The position numbers and the translations under genes are program-made. The notes beneath the pieces were generated by a model. The model did not search any database. It was not told the DNA's origin and saw nothing but the letters and a program-made list of their open reading frames with translations. Shown piece by piece: positions 1 through 11,388 of a stretch of 16,231 nt of DNA. Numbering within the stretch: the stretch's first letter is position 1; every line of letters begins with the position of its first letter. Source of the stretch: Schizophyllum amplum (Eukaryota > Basidiomycota > Agaricomycetes > Agaricales > Schizophyllaceae); the NCBI GenBank assembly GCA_007026445.1, contig VDMD01000283.1:1-16231 (forward strand), written 5' to 3'.

Positions 1-163
1 AGTCAGTTTCTGACAGCGTCGAGGAAGGTGAGTGAAGAAGTCGGCAGGTAGCAGTTCGTGTTCCCGCCTGCCGTGCAGTTAACGTACACTCTCCTCGTAG
101 GCACACGTTGATGGCTGAGAGCCTGACTTGCAAGATAGAATGATACTGCCTTTCTGAATGCGT

Positions 164-754
164 TCATCTCCGCCCGGTTATGTCGTGCTCATCATCATGT
201 CGTTGAGCGTGTAGTATCAGAATCATGTCGGCGTCCACAGCCGAATGTCGTCGAGACCTATAGCACGCCACCTTGACATACTTGAGCCGATCGCCCCGGA
301 TGGGAAGCACGGATTTCCACAGGGGAAACGTCAAGACGTTGGTTGCGCATGCCATCAGGAAGATACAATGTAGAATTCGAAGGGAAGACGGCGCGCGGTG
401 CCACGAGCGCGCGTTGCTGGTCAGCGTAGTCCAGAAGCTTCTGACGGCGCGCTTCCAGCTTCTTGGTCACAGCTTGAAGTCGCTGGATCTCTGCATCGAG
501 GTCCCGAGCCTCGTTTTCTGCCGACTCTGCGGTGAGGAGAATATCGCCGCAGGATTCTTCCGAAGTAAAGCGCCTTTTCTGATAAGTCGCAGCGTGTGCT
601 TGGACGGCGATAGAGACGACGTGTAGCGCACGGATTCGTCGCAGGAGGGGCACACGATTATGCAGTCGTCATGCTCGTCCAAGGTTGTCTCCTTGTCAGA
701 AGCCGATTCTTCATCAGAACTAATCTCCTCGTCGCCAGACGTCATGCTCAGCAT
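164..754 (-). pseudogene. Decayed F-box-like protein gene
   Basis: Read from the complement, an ATG at 754 opens a 41-residue acidic exon (632-754) rich in Asp, Glu and Ser with a CPSC pair. A 53-nt intron (579-631, GTGCGC to CAG) joins in phase to an exon at 578. This encodes a coiled-coil heptad stretch (EARDLDAEIQRLQAVTKKLE) ending in QQRALVAP. In basidiomycete F-box proteins such a coiled coil normally leads straight into the F-box (RRLPxEIL...IF). Here the expected residues are present but in different frames: RRLPFE near 381-400, then ILHCIFLMACATNV near 330-375 in another frame, continuing to a stop at 164-166. At least two small indels are needed to join them, so no intact protein can be made. 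The F-box assignment rests on the coiled-coil/LPxE/IF layout and is moderate. No leucine-rich region is seen before the window edge. Confidence 0.5.
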
Positions 755-1002
755 ATACGAGCAGACTGATGCGGAATAAGACGAGGAAATGACATCGCTG
801 AGTAGTGCGCACCGTCACACGATGGATTTATTGGGGTTGGATGATTTTCGACTATCCACAGCTACCGCGTTCGTTGTGCGCCTTCTGTAGGCAGGCAGCC
901 AGACCCTTCGGCGAACCAAAGGAAGCAGCCAAGCTTGACGATGGGATACGAGACAAGCCGGTTCGCAAAGCACAATATCATGTGATCTACGTGCGGGTGG
1001 CT
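755..1002. other. Intergenic, divergent F-box loci
   Basis: This stretch separates the minus-strand F-box remnant from the duplicated F-box unit. The short open frames on both strands have no recognisable domain, coiled coil or splice pattern. I see no gene here. Confidence 0.5.
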
Positions 1003-2864
1003 ATGCCGAATATCCCCGTTAGCGGCCTTTCCTTTGTTCTCCCTTTGTGACGACTTGACGTATCCGTACAAGCTTGGCTTCCTCTTCTGGCCAAAAATCC
1101 CTTGAATGGATGAATGCCATTGTGCTCAACCTGTTATATATCCCTTCGCAAACCAACGAATCGTTCTCTCTATCTCTCTCTCACCCACCGACTCGTCCAG
1201 TACTCTGCATTGTCATTGAACTCTCCTTCGGTGCGTTCCTACGTATAGATATGAGTATTGAGAAGTGACCAGTGCCTTACAGCGATGGGAACATACCTCC
1301 TGCTATGGCGTCAACGCAGCCTGTAGTGAGCTCGAGCGGAGGGGGACATATTTTGGACGCCGCCGGTTTGCCCGTCCTACTCTTATATGCCACGCTCACC
1401 AAGCTTTACAGGTCTCCGAGAATACCACATGCACATATTTAGAGCTATGTCTGAACGCGGCCAGGCCCCGACACTAGCTATCCGCTCGACCGAGCTAGGT
1501 ATCTCCCCATTTCAGTCCCATCCTTGCGACGCTGACATGCCTCAGAGCGCGTGAATGATGGCCATCCTTCATTCCATATTTACGCTCGTGACCATCCCTC
1601 TAATATACGTAAGCAGCTTCACCTGCTCGTTTCCTTTCTACTCACCGTTGGGATCTTCAGCGTCGCGCTGGCGCCAGACTTATATCCACCGATTGCCCAC
1701 CGAGTTACTTTGCTGCATCTTCCTCATGTGCGGCGACTTAAGCCCCGTGGCTGGCTATCCTCGGGACGAACATATGCACAGAGTGGACGTGGACTGGAAC
1801 CACTTCCGCCGATACAGCTGGTCCGCAGTCCTCCTCGGTTGGGTCTGCTCGCGCTGGTTCATCATTACGCGAGGCTTTCCCAGGCTTGGACCGTCTTTGA
1901 TGTTGGCGTACCACTTCATCACGACTTCGCCGCTCTGCAGCTCTGCCTCCGCCATTCGGCAAACTTGCCCCTTTCCTTGCGCATCCACAACTACGTATCC
2001 ATCCCAATCAAGGACGGCACCCCAACTAAACTCCTCAAGCACTTGATGTGCATCGTCGCAGACCACGCGGAGAGGTGGGAAGAGATATCGTTACATGTAC
2101 TAAAAGTGAAGGAGATTCTCGATCCTCTGCTCGCTCTCCCGAGTGGCGCTTTCTCGTGTCTCATGCGAGCGTCTCTAGTCACAGAGGACGACCGCCGACC
2201 CACCCCCAATGATCCCATAGTTCTCTTGTGGAAGTCATTCCAATCCCAACCGTCGCTCCGTGTAGTCGAATGGCCTGATCTGCCATTGTCTCATGTCGAC
2301 CTCGGCAATCCTCTTCTCAAGAATCTCACCCATCTTGGTATGGGAGCCGTCGTTCAGCATGATCTTCTGTCACTTCTTCGACACTGTCCTTTCGTCCAAG
2401 TGGTTCAAGCAGGCATTCTTTACCGCCGTTCTAACGAATCGCCACTACGACCTTCATTGACACTTCGTCTGCGGTGCCTACGACAGCTGATATTGACCGG
2501 ATCTGACGATTTGACTGCCATATATTCATCCCTCGTTGTTCCCGCTCTTCTCAGGCTGGACCTCTCCACCACGAATGTCCAACATGAGGCCATTATCGAT
2601 ATGCTGACACGCTCTACCGCACATCTGATCATGATGACCTTGCATTGCCCTGCGTATGGGCATAGGGACAGCATCGCTGCTCTACTCCTAGACGAGAGCT
2701 TGCAGCAATTGAAGATACTCCGTTACGATAATCGTACTGTTTTCCCTGGATGGCGGACGGATGACGAACCCTACGACCTATCGCAGTTTACGTCGCCTGG
2801 CGTTAAGTTCTTCCTCGATTGGCAGGATGCGGAGGATGCATATAAGACGGTTACTAGAAACTTG
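1003..2864 (+). repeat. Segmental duplication, unit A (F-box copy 1)
   Basis: The unit starts abruptly at ATGCCGAATATCCCCGTT and matches unit B (3506-5411) through promoter, 5' leader, all four exons and three introns up to the stop codon. Neither flank resembles the flank of the other unit. Unit B has a short extra tandem-like stretch (TTCTAAGTTCTAAC) in the leader and a longer intron 1. The copies run head to tail on the same strand, about 2.5 kb apart start to start. Confidence 0.9.
1135..1141 (+). promoter_or_regulatory. TATA-like element of F-box copy 1
   Basis: TATATAT lies 170 nt before the inferred start codon and is preserved in the duplicate at the same relative place. It is followed by a pyrimidine-rich leader (CTCTCTATCTCTCTCTC, about 1165-1181), a common feature of fungal promoters. 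The function is inferred from position and conservation only. Confidence 0.4.
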
Positions 2865-2867
2865 TAA
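1305..2867 (+). pseudogene. F-box/leucine-rich protein, copy 1 (frameshifted)
   Basis: An F-box protein would recruit substrates to an SCF (Skp1-cullin-F-box) ubiquitin ligase. Comparison with copy 2 gives exons 1305-1365, 1412-1498, 1546-1608 and 1661-2867. The introns are 46, 47 and 52 nt (GTTTGC to TACAG; GTATCT to CTCAG with GCTGAC branch; GTAAGC to TTCAG). The joined N-terminus reads MASTQPVV, then SGGGHILDAAG, then REYHMHIF, and leads to the F-box IHRLPTELLCCIFLMCGD and VCSRWF. One T is missing in the run at 1886-1887: copy 2 reads CAGGCTTTGGACC where this copy reads CAGGCTTGGACC. That throws RLWTVFDV out of frame, so translation leaves the conserved frame about 60 residues after the F-box begins. 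The downstream leucine-rich part (about 325 codons to TAA) is otherwise open, so the lesion is recent or a sequencing error. The frameshift is directly visible. Loss of function is inference. Confidence 0.8.
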
Positions 2868-3391
2868 TTTAGAGTGTACTAGCATATCCAGACAATGTTT
2901 GACGATCAGAACGATACGGTTCAGTGTTCAATGTCGCTTTGTGTAAGCGTGATCACACAGCTTCAGCATGCGCGCCAGAGATAGGAAACATCGCATGATC
3001 AGCTCAACTCATGAGCGAGAATTCAGTATGAATGAAGCCGTGATGCAACTTACATATCTGCAAGATGGGAAGAAGGATCCCATCCAGCCCAGTGAGCCAC
3101 GACTCCGCAGCTTGCCACGCGCAACACGAAGCAGGTGCATATATGTACACTCACACAACAGAATGTAGACATTGCCTTATGTAACTTCCCACGTTTGGCA
3201 GGACGCGCAAGGTCAATGGCTGATCCAAGGAGACCCTCCTCAGCTGGATGATCAATATCGATCACGTCCCATCTATCTGTAGATGTGGTAGTGGACAGAC
3301 GATCAAGTACTCACTCTAAGTGATAGTCAAAGCCCAGACGCACAATTGAGCTTCAAATAAAGGTCCGCGACTCTATCGTATCTCCCCAGCA
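2868..3391. other. Intergenic between the F-box copies
   Basis: No open frame here shows a recognisable domain, and this spacer has no counterpart on the outer side of either duplicated unit. It should contain the 3' end of copy 1. The right end abuts the P450 relic. Confidence 0.5.
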
Positions 3392-3505
3392 CTATGCCGC
3401 CCGACGCACGATAGTCGGCAGCTGTGCGGTACTTTGCGGCTCGCTCTTGAGAGCTGGGCGCTGCACCACCGACGCGCGAACCTTGATATTATCCTCCGGC
3501 GACAC
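3392..3505 (-). pseudogene. Relic of a cytochrome P450 last exon
   Basis: The complement reads 37 codons plus TAG, from [14 protein letters not shown] through [10 protein letters not shown] to IVRRAA. This is the extreme C-terminus of the intact P450 whose stop is at 7819. Hand alignment with 7819-7929 gives 11 mismatches in 111 shared bases plus one in-frame 3-base insertion (an extra Asn codon). Only three residues change, so most differences are silent. The upstream exons, including the haem-binding region, are absent, and the fragment stops exactly where the duplicated F-box unit B begins. It cannot encode an enzyme. The silent-biased divergence suggests it came from a once functional paralogue rather than a very recent copy of the intact gene. 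Confidence 0.88.
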
Positions 3506-5411
3506 ATGCCGAATATCCCCGTTGGCGGCCTTTCCTTTGTTCTAAGTTCTAACTTCTCCCTTTGTATCCGCGGACGCGTTTGATTTCCTCTTCTGGCCAC
3601 AAATTCCTTGCATGGATGAATGCCATTGTACTCCACATGATATATATCCCTAAGCAAGCTAACGAGTCGTCAAGAATCTCTCCCTCGACCAACGATCGAT
3701 CGAGTCCGCCACCCCGGGGACCTGAGTATCAGTACTATTCTGCATCGTCAGCTCTCCTCCTGTACGTCCCTCCGCATAGATATGATTTTTTTAGAATTGA
3801 CCAGAGCTTTACAGCGATGTCCAACATACCTCCTACTACGGTGTCACCAACTGAGGCCGTACTTGGGAGCGGAGGCGGGCAGATTCTGGACGTCGCCGGT
3901 TTGCTCGTCGATAGTCTTACTTCTACATGCCACGCTCACCAGGCTCTACAGGTCGCCGAGCATACCACATGCACATATTCAAGGCTCTATCTGAACGCGA
4001 CAAGGCCCCAACACTAGCCATCCGCTCGACCGAGCTAGGTTGAAGCCTCATCATTTCAACCCCGTTCTAGAAACGCTGACACACCTCAAAGAGCGCGCGA
4101 ATGATGGTCATCCTCCACTTCAGATGCACGCTCCTGACTATCCCTTCAATATGCGTAAGCAGCTTCGCCTGCTCGTTTTCTTGCTACTCATCCTTGGGAC
4201 CCCCAGTGTCGCACTGGCACCAGAGCTTCATTCACCGACTGCCCACCGAGTTACTTTGCTGCATCTTCCTCATGTGTGGCGATCCAAGCCCCGTGGTCGG
4301 CTATCCTCGGGACGAGTATATGCACAGGGCGGACGTGGACTGGAACCACTTCTGCCAATACAGCCGGTCCGCAGTCCTCCTCGGTCGGGTCTGCTCGCGC
4401 TGGTTTACTGTCACGCGAGGCTTTCCCAGGCTTTGGACCGTCTTTGATGTTGGCGCCCCGTTTCGCTTCGACTTCGTCGCTCTGCAGCTCTGCCTCCGCC
4501 ATTCGGCGAATTTGCCCCTTTCCTTGCGCATTCATGACTACACATCCCTCCCAAGTGAAAACGACCTCATATCCAAACTCCTCAAGCACCTGATGTGCAT
4601 CGTTGCAAACCACGCGGGGAGGTGGGAAGAGATATCCTTGCACGTCCTGGCAGTGAAGGACATCCTTGATCCTCTGCTCGCCCTCCCACATGGTGCCTTC
4701 TCTTGTCTCGCACGAGCTTCCCTGATTACAGAGGAACACCGCCAACCCACCTCCGATGATCCCATCGTTCTCTTGTGGAAAGCGTTTCATTCCCAAACCT
4801 CGCTCCGTGTGGTCGAATGGCCCGATATACCATTGAATTTTGTCGACCTCAGCAATCCTCTCCTCAAGAATCTCACCCATCTTGGTATGGGAGCTGTCGC
4901 GCAGCACGATCTTCTGTCACTTCTTCGGCATTGTCCTCTTGTCCAGGTCCTTCAAGCAAGCATTATTTACCGTAGTTCCAACGAAATCGCACTACGGTCT
5001 CCACTGACAGTTCGTCTGCGGCGCCTACGACAGCTGATACTGACTGGATCTGACGATATGACTGCCATATATTCATCTCTCGTTGTTCCTGCTCTTCTCA
5101 GGCTAGACCTCTCCACAACGAGGGTCCAACACGAGGCCATCATCGATATGCTTACACGTTCTACTGCACATCTGGTCATGCTAACCTTGCATTGCTCTGC
5201 GTATGGGCACAGGGACAACATCGCTGCTCTACTGCTAGACCAGAGCTTGCAGCAATTGAAGATACTCCGTTACGATATTCGTACTGTTTTCCCTAATTGG
5301 CGGACGGATGACGCTTCCTACGACCTATCGCCGTTTACGTCGCCTGGCGTTGAATTTTTTATCGACTGGCAGGATGCGGAGGATGCATATAAAATGGTTA
5401 CTCGTAGAATG
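3506..5411 (+). repeat. Segmental duplication, unit B (F-box copy 2)
   Basis: This is the second copy of the unit described at 1003-2864, carrying its own promoter and the intact F-box gene. Similarity begins at ATGCCGAATATCCCCGTT directly after the P450 relic and fades at the stop codon. Confidence 0.9.
3641..3647 (+). promoter_or_regulatory. TATA-like element of F-box copy 2
   Basis: TATATAT sits 176 nt before the start codon, inside the conserved GGATGAATGCCATTGT...ATATATCCC block shared with copy 1. It is conserved in sequence and position between the duplicates. Confidence 0.4.
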
Positions 5412-5414
5412 TAG
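3817..5414 (+). CDS. F-box/leucine-rich protein, copy 2 (intact)
   Basis: The product is probably a substrate adaptor of an SCF ubiquitin ligase: the F-box binds Skp1 and the leucine-rich part selects targets. The exons are 3817-3898, 3952-4038, 4092-4154 and 4207-5414, which total 1440 nt (479 residues plus TAG). Introns are 53, 53 and 52 nt, with acceptors TACAG, AAAG and CCCAG; intron 2 has a weak donor, GTTGAA. Third-base changes between the copies support the exon 2 frame (YHMHIF, SERDKAPTLAIRSTEL). The F-box begins near residue 86 (IHRLPTELLCCIF), with VCSRWF and RLWTVFDVG completing it. Leu-rich repeats follow, for example NPLLKNLTHLGMGAV, LRRLRQLILTGSDD and SLQQLKILRYD. The protein ends in DWQDAEDAYKMVTRRM. 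The start is the first ATG in frame with the spliced N-terminus. The target is unknown; such genes are numerous and fast-evolving in basidiomycetes. Confidence 0.85.
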
Positions 5415-5724
5415 CAACAATCAGCGAGACCCCTCTAAGCGATGGCGTCGGGCGTAGTGAATGAAGAAATTTTCTTGCTTCGCTCTCGAATCCCCCCTCC
5501 CACCAGATGCAGCCTGAAGAAATGTTATGCGCAATTAAGTCTACAAATGTGCCGTTTCTATGGATCCCCTTCGTTGACGTTCTGCGTTTGTAAGTAGCGC
5601 CCCTCGTTGGTCGTCGACACGGGGCTCTACTGGCCTGCATTGGCCCTGCGTGTCATACCCCGCCCGTAGAAACCCCTGCATGGGTATTAGCCCTGACCGT
5701 ACACGCATAGAGCAGCTAATCCGC
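5415..5724. other. Convergent intergenic spacer
   Basis: Copy 2 of the F-box gene and the oxidoreductase gene end towards each other here, so the stretch should hold both 3' untranslated ends. I see no further gene. Confidence 0.5.
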
Positions 5725-7300
<1,576 letters not shown>

Positions 7301-7818
7301 AGATGACAGGGATGTGGGAAGGCGATTCGGATAATTATACTGCTGACAACTGTTAGGTATGGGTAAGCTTCATGTATTGAGTTCGTAGAGCGGGCACGTA
7401 CGCGTGTGAGTCTGAAAATTACGACAACACGTTTAATAGTGTGCAGGGGGTTGAGAAGCTTGAACGCTGCCTGTGAAGTCAGGTGTATACGCACACTGTA
7501 CAATTTGGCATGGCTTTATACAGTGACCCATGAGTGTGCTTACTGATGAAGTGAATTGGCCTACAGTCAGACTCTTGTCATGGCTTTGTAACCGCAAAGT
7601 TCCACTCAGCGGGCAAAGCCCAGAGCTCATGCAATGTAGGAAAGACCGGTCGTCAGTTGTCTTGCCGCACAGCCCAAAAGACCTACCACAAACCCAGACC
7701 ATCACCACACGCCCGAGCGACAGACAGACGAACGAATTAAAATCTAATAACTAGTCTGGACGCACGACATATTCTTCGTCTGCTACCGTGCGATCTGCGC
7801 CTCGACGAGCACCGCGCA
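7301..7818. other. Spacer between the oxidoreductase and P450 genes
   Basis: Both neighbours are read leftwards, so this holds the oxidoreductase promoter and the P450 3' end. On the minus strand GTATAATTAT (7331-7340) lies about 35 nt before the oxidoreductase start and could be a TATA element, with weak support. No coding potential is evident. Confidence 0.45.
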
Positions 7819-10015
7819 CTATGCCGCCCGGCGCACGATGATCGGCAGCTGCGCGGTATTTTGCGGCTCGCTCTTGAGAGCCGGGCGCTGCACGACCGAC
7901 GCACGGACCTTGATGTCCTCCGGCGCCACAGCCAGCTCGAACTCGAAAGCGCGAACGAGAACAAAGAGGAGAGCTTTCATCCTACGGAAGACCGTTAGCT
8001 TCGCCAAGCAAAGAAACAAGGGAGGACGAGAAGAGATATAACGACGTACTCTGCTATGGAGAACCGGAATCCTATGCACGCGTGCGACCCGCCGAGGAAG
8101 GAGAACAGATGACTCCACACCGATGGGATGCCCTTGATAGCATCCGGCGGCGACTCCCAGCGCTCGGGTTTGAACTCATCGGCGTCCTCGCCCCAAATCG
8201 ACTTCACTAGGTGCAAGCAGTGAATCGGAATAATGAACTGCTGTCCCTTGCGCACTCTGTGGACATCCGCGTCAGCTTCGGTGCGTATCTACTTCGCTCC
8301 CTTTCACGCACCTGATCTCGTTGCAGACTCGCCCCTTCGTGTCCGTGTAGGGCTCCGCTAGCGGAATCACGTCGTCGCGCATGGCCTCGCGCGAGGTCCA
8401 GGGCACGGGCGCGTAGAATCGGAGGACTTCCTTGACGAAGTTCTCCAAGTAGGGAAGCGAGTTGAGCTCTTCGAGGGTCGGTGTGTCGGTATCGAGACTG
8501 CGCAGTTCCTCCCGAAGACGAGCCTGAATGGCCAGGTCCTGCGTAAGTTGGTAGATGGCCCATGTCGTGCCCGTCGCTGTCGTTTCATGCCCTGCGACCA
8601 TGAACGTGGGCACCTCTGTTCAAACACAGCAAATTAGCACTGCCGGTGACGCACACAAGTGCAGGACGTACGAGCAAGGACATCCTCGTCTGACATGCGC
8701 AGCCGGTCCGGAAGATCAGTCGCCATGTTCGCACGCACGAGCACAGAGAAGAGATCGCGACCCTTGAAATCGCTGCTGCCGGCCTTCTCCGCTTGCTCAG
8801 CCTCTGTGCGAGCGTCCTTGAGCAGCTTACGACCGATGCGATCCATTGTCCTGCTGGCATGTTTCTCAGGCGTGTCCCCCATCGATTTCTACAAGTGCAA
8901 TTGTCAGAAAGCGTGGTGCATGATATGCAACGATAGGTCGTACAAAGGGTCGCAGCACCGGTATCCGGCTCTGGAGCATGAACCAGTAGCGCGATGCGCC
9001 ACCGGGCGCGCCGAATAGTACGCTGAACGCTCGACTGAGTTCATTCGACTCTTCGCCATCGTCCAGCGTGTTGAAGTCGTATCCGAAGCCTGAGAGTGTC
9101 AATGTATAAGCGGACGATAAAATACGCAAGGGTAATCCGACGACGTACCCGCCTTGCCAATCACGTCAAGTGTCATACGAGACAGCTCACTCAAAGCGTT
9201 GAGTCTTGCGCTGCTACCACCCTGCGCCTCGATTGCGCGCAACCAACAATCTCTGAGCTGTGGTCCAGGTCCATCAAACGTGCACAAGAGTTGCAATATA
9301 GGGAGTGAGCATACCTTGTCAGACAATTCCAAGAAGGTCGGTGTGAGTTCGCGGATTTGTGTCGAGCCAAAGGCAGGATTCTAGGTGGTGGAGTGTTCAG
9401 TACACCTGAAATCGCAGATAGGATGGTGGGCGACGCACCATGATTCTCCTCTGACGGACTGCGTCAATCCTGAGCAGCACTCGATCATGCTGAGGTACGC
9501 ACCTGCTGCTTGTGCTGATCTCCCTCCAGCACGAGGACACCGGGCCCTACGATACGCGCCAGATTGTACCGAGTCGGCTCTGGCTTCTGGTATATGTCGT
9601 CGCGGGTGACAATGTGATGCAGAGCGCGGGCGTCCGTCGTCAAAATTCTGTCGCCCTGCGTACCGTCAGCCAATGCGTCCCACTCAATGTGGCAGTACAC
9701 GCACCACGACTAGCCCATAGATCTTAATTACATGGCCGTATGCTGCGAGCCATTTCTGCATCCCTTCGGTGGGGCTCCTCTGCAAGGGCCTGTTCATGAA
9801 TGCTCTTGCATCGGTCAAGCCATACGCACCTCTTCTCTGATAGCCGCGAAATGCCCCATCATAAGGCTGTCGCGTCCCCATCCAGGGTGAGGGGGACCTG
9901 GGATGTCCTTCGTCGGGGAGGTGTACGCGCGGTAGAGGGAGCGCAGCACGAGCGCCGCGCCCCACGCGCCGAAGACCTTGAGCACCACGTCGCGCGAGAG
10001 CAGGCCATCGTCCAT
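7819..10015 (-). CDS. Cytochrome P450 monooxygenase
   Basis: A haem-thiolate monooxygenase, probably ER-anchored and served by NADPH-P450 reductase; its substrate cannot be read from sequence. Eleven exons (minus): 9830-10015, 9705-9779, 9503-9655, 9439-9450, 9315-9380, 9149-9257, 8944-9089, 8672-8888, 8312-8615, 8050-8256 and 7819-7981. They sum to 1638 nt, giving 545 residues with no frame break. Introns are 49-68 nt. A hydrophobic N-terminal helix (about 11-26) precedes the proline hinge [10 protein letters not shown] (37-46). The I-helix oxygen-binding motif is AGHETTAT (329-336), the K-helix ExxR is EVLR (384-387), PERW is at 453-456, and the haem loop [10 protein letters not shown] (476-485) has ligand Cys483. 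All hallmark residues are present, so it should be active. Exon 4 is only 12 nt (RRIM) and links HKQQ to NPAFG. The style ([16 protein letters not shown]) is typical of basidiomycete P450s; I do not assign a CYP family. Confidence 0.95.
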
Positions 10016-10069
10016 CGTCGAGGGAGGTCAAGAAAAAAGATGTGGGCGGCGGTCGGCTGCGGTTGGCTA

Positions 10070-10076
10070 CATATAG
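10070..10076 (-). promoter_or_regulatory. TATA-like element of the P450 gene
   Basis: The complement reads CTATATGTAG about 55-60 nt upstream of the P450 start codon. This is a plausible TATA position for a fungal gene with a short leader. It rests on sequence and spacing only. Confidence 0.3.
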
Positions 10077-11151
10077 CGACGTCCGCATCATGGCTCGGAC
10101 ACCTCGCGGGTCTGACTCTGAGCCTGGGGACACGGAAGGCGGCGACGCGGGATGTCTTCCGGCGGGACACTCCCGAAGTGCGCGTCTCGTGCCGGTCCGG
10201 TGACCCAAGTTCAACTTCGCGTGGGCTGTGGAGTGTATTCATGGTATGCCCGAGCCCCTATGCGAGGCTCCCAGCTCTTCTCGAATCGCCGTGGGTGGGC
10301 TTGCGTGGGCCGTCTATGTGCATATTTAGATCTCCTGACTCTAGACGGGCACTTTACCGACACCCTGGAGGCGAAAAGGCGCGTCTACATCCGGATAAGT
10401 GAATACTGTACGTGCTCGAGGTATAATGGACGGTTTGTAAGGGGAGCATACGGGAAGCAACTCGGCCTGAGGAAATATAGGTCAAGGGCACCCTCTACTT
10501 ACTGTACGCGACTTCGCTAAGCACTGAACGTTGTTTGCACCAGCTTTCTCTCGGATACTTTGCCACCCTCTTGTCACATCACTGACATACGTACCCTTCC
10601 CCAGCCGCGGGTCGCGGCGTCCTCCTGGCTGGCGGACACACAATGGCCTGCCAGTATCACACTTCAAAAGCCTCGCACCGAAGACCACCTAGTCAGCACC
10701 CAGCGCTCCTTCCGTATGTGAGCTCGAATTATCCTTTATCGATACATAAGCAACATCCAGTCTATGCCAGTTATTATACAGTGTGTCCAAGACAAAAACA
10801 GACGAGAAAGCAGTCCGAGAAGATAAAGACATCCGTGCAAATAACAGGAACCCATGTCCAGAAGATAAGGTAGGTAGGTATAAGATGACGGCGAGCAGGC
10901 GACGACGCTCGCGATGGTGGAATACATGGCAATGCGAGATGCGGCAGACGAGGGGGACGTCATACGAGAGACGAGGCGGCGTAGCACAACGTAAACCAGA
11001 CGATGGCGACCGGCACAGCAAAACATTATTCGTGAGAAGGCGGATCTGGGGAGGACTGTCAGCAAGCGGTTTCGAAGCTCGAAGCTCGAAAGAGGATGGA
11101 GGGAAAGAGGATCAGATTAAAAAGGCAATATATGTTCGTCTCCATTGTGAG
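10077..11151. other. Long spacer between P450 and calcipressin genes
   Basis: About 1.1 kb with no gene I can support. The left half should contain P450 upstream control sequence. The right half (about 10780-11150) is purine-rich on the plus strand, so pyrimidine-rich on the calcipressin strand, as expected for an untranslated trailer. Small tandem repeats (GGTAGGTAGGTA near 10870, CGAAGCTCGAAGCTCGAA near 11071) are present. The 196-codon plus-strand open frame here is Lys/Arg-rich low-complexity and unconvincing. Confidence 0.45.
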
Positions 11152-11167
11152 GTCGGAACAGGTCTGA
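11152..11167 (+). repeat. 16-bp direct repeat, copy a
   Basis: GTCGGAACAGGTCTGA is identical to 11373-11388. On the complement it spans a potential splice acceptor: TCAG followed by ACCTGTTCCGAC. Confidence 0.75.
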
Positions 11168-11226
11168 TATTTGTTTCATCATGTCGGGGGAAAAGTGAAA
11201 GAAAGGTAGAGGAAATCGATACTCAC
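11164..11226 (-). other. Possible 3'-UTR intron of the calcipressin gene (second)
   Basis: On the minus strand GTGAGTATCG at 11226 and AAATATCAG ending at 11164 bound a 63-nt segment with canonical ends and a pyrimidine-rich interior. It lies downstream of the calcipressin stop codon, so it would be an intron in the untranslated trailer. No coding frame supports it; transcript evidence would decide. Confidence 0.35.
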
Positions 11227-11372
11227 CGAGAAGTGACACCGCGGTACAGAAGGCGGCATCGTCAAGAGGCATCGAAAGTCTGTCGACAGCATCAGCAACG
11301 AGTCATAGCAGATAATGAACAGCAAGAAAGATCAGAGAAAAAATTAGGCAATTATAGAAATCCTCATCCGTA

Positions 11373-11388
11373 GTCGGAACAGGTCTGA
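11373..11388 (+). repeat. 16-bp direct repeat, copy b
   Basis: Identical to 11152-11167, 221 bp away. It again straddles a potential minus-strand splice acceptor (TTCAG then ACCTGTTCCGAC). Confidence 0.75.

Noticed and set aside
1551..2867. 438-residue F-box copy 1 read as one unspliced frame
   Set aside because: It begins in an internal exon, reads through intron 3 in a wrong frame and skips the F-box. The leucine-rich part is real, but the start is an artefact of the missing T.
3373..3657. 94-codon minus-strand frame over the P450 relic
   Set aside because: It is in a different frame from the relic and runs into the F-box promoter; only the frame ending at 3392 matches the P450 C-terminus.
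4251..4907. 218-codon minus-strand open frame
   Set aside because: Antisense to F-box copy 2, with no domain; copy 1 gives only broken fragments of the same shadow.
9800..10402. 200-codon plus-strand open frame
   Set aside because: Antisense to P450 exon 1 and its promoter; composition and context fit a shadow frame.
10783..11373. 196-codon plus-strand open frame
   Set aside because: Lys/Arg/Glu-rich low-complexity translation without domain, opposite to the probable calcipressin trailer; explained by purine-rich sequence lacking T-rich stops.
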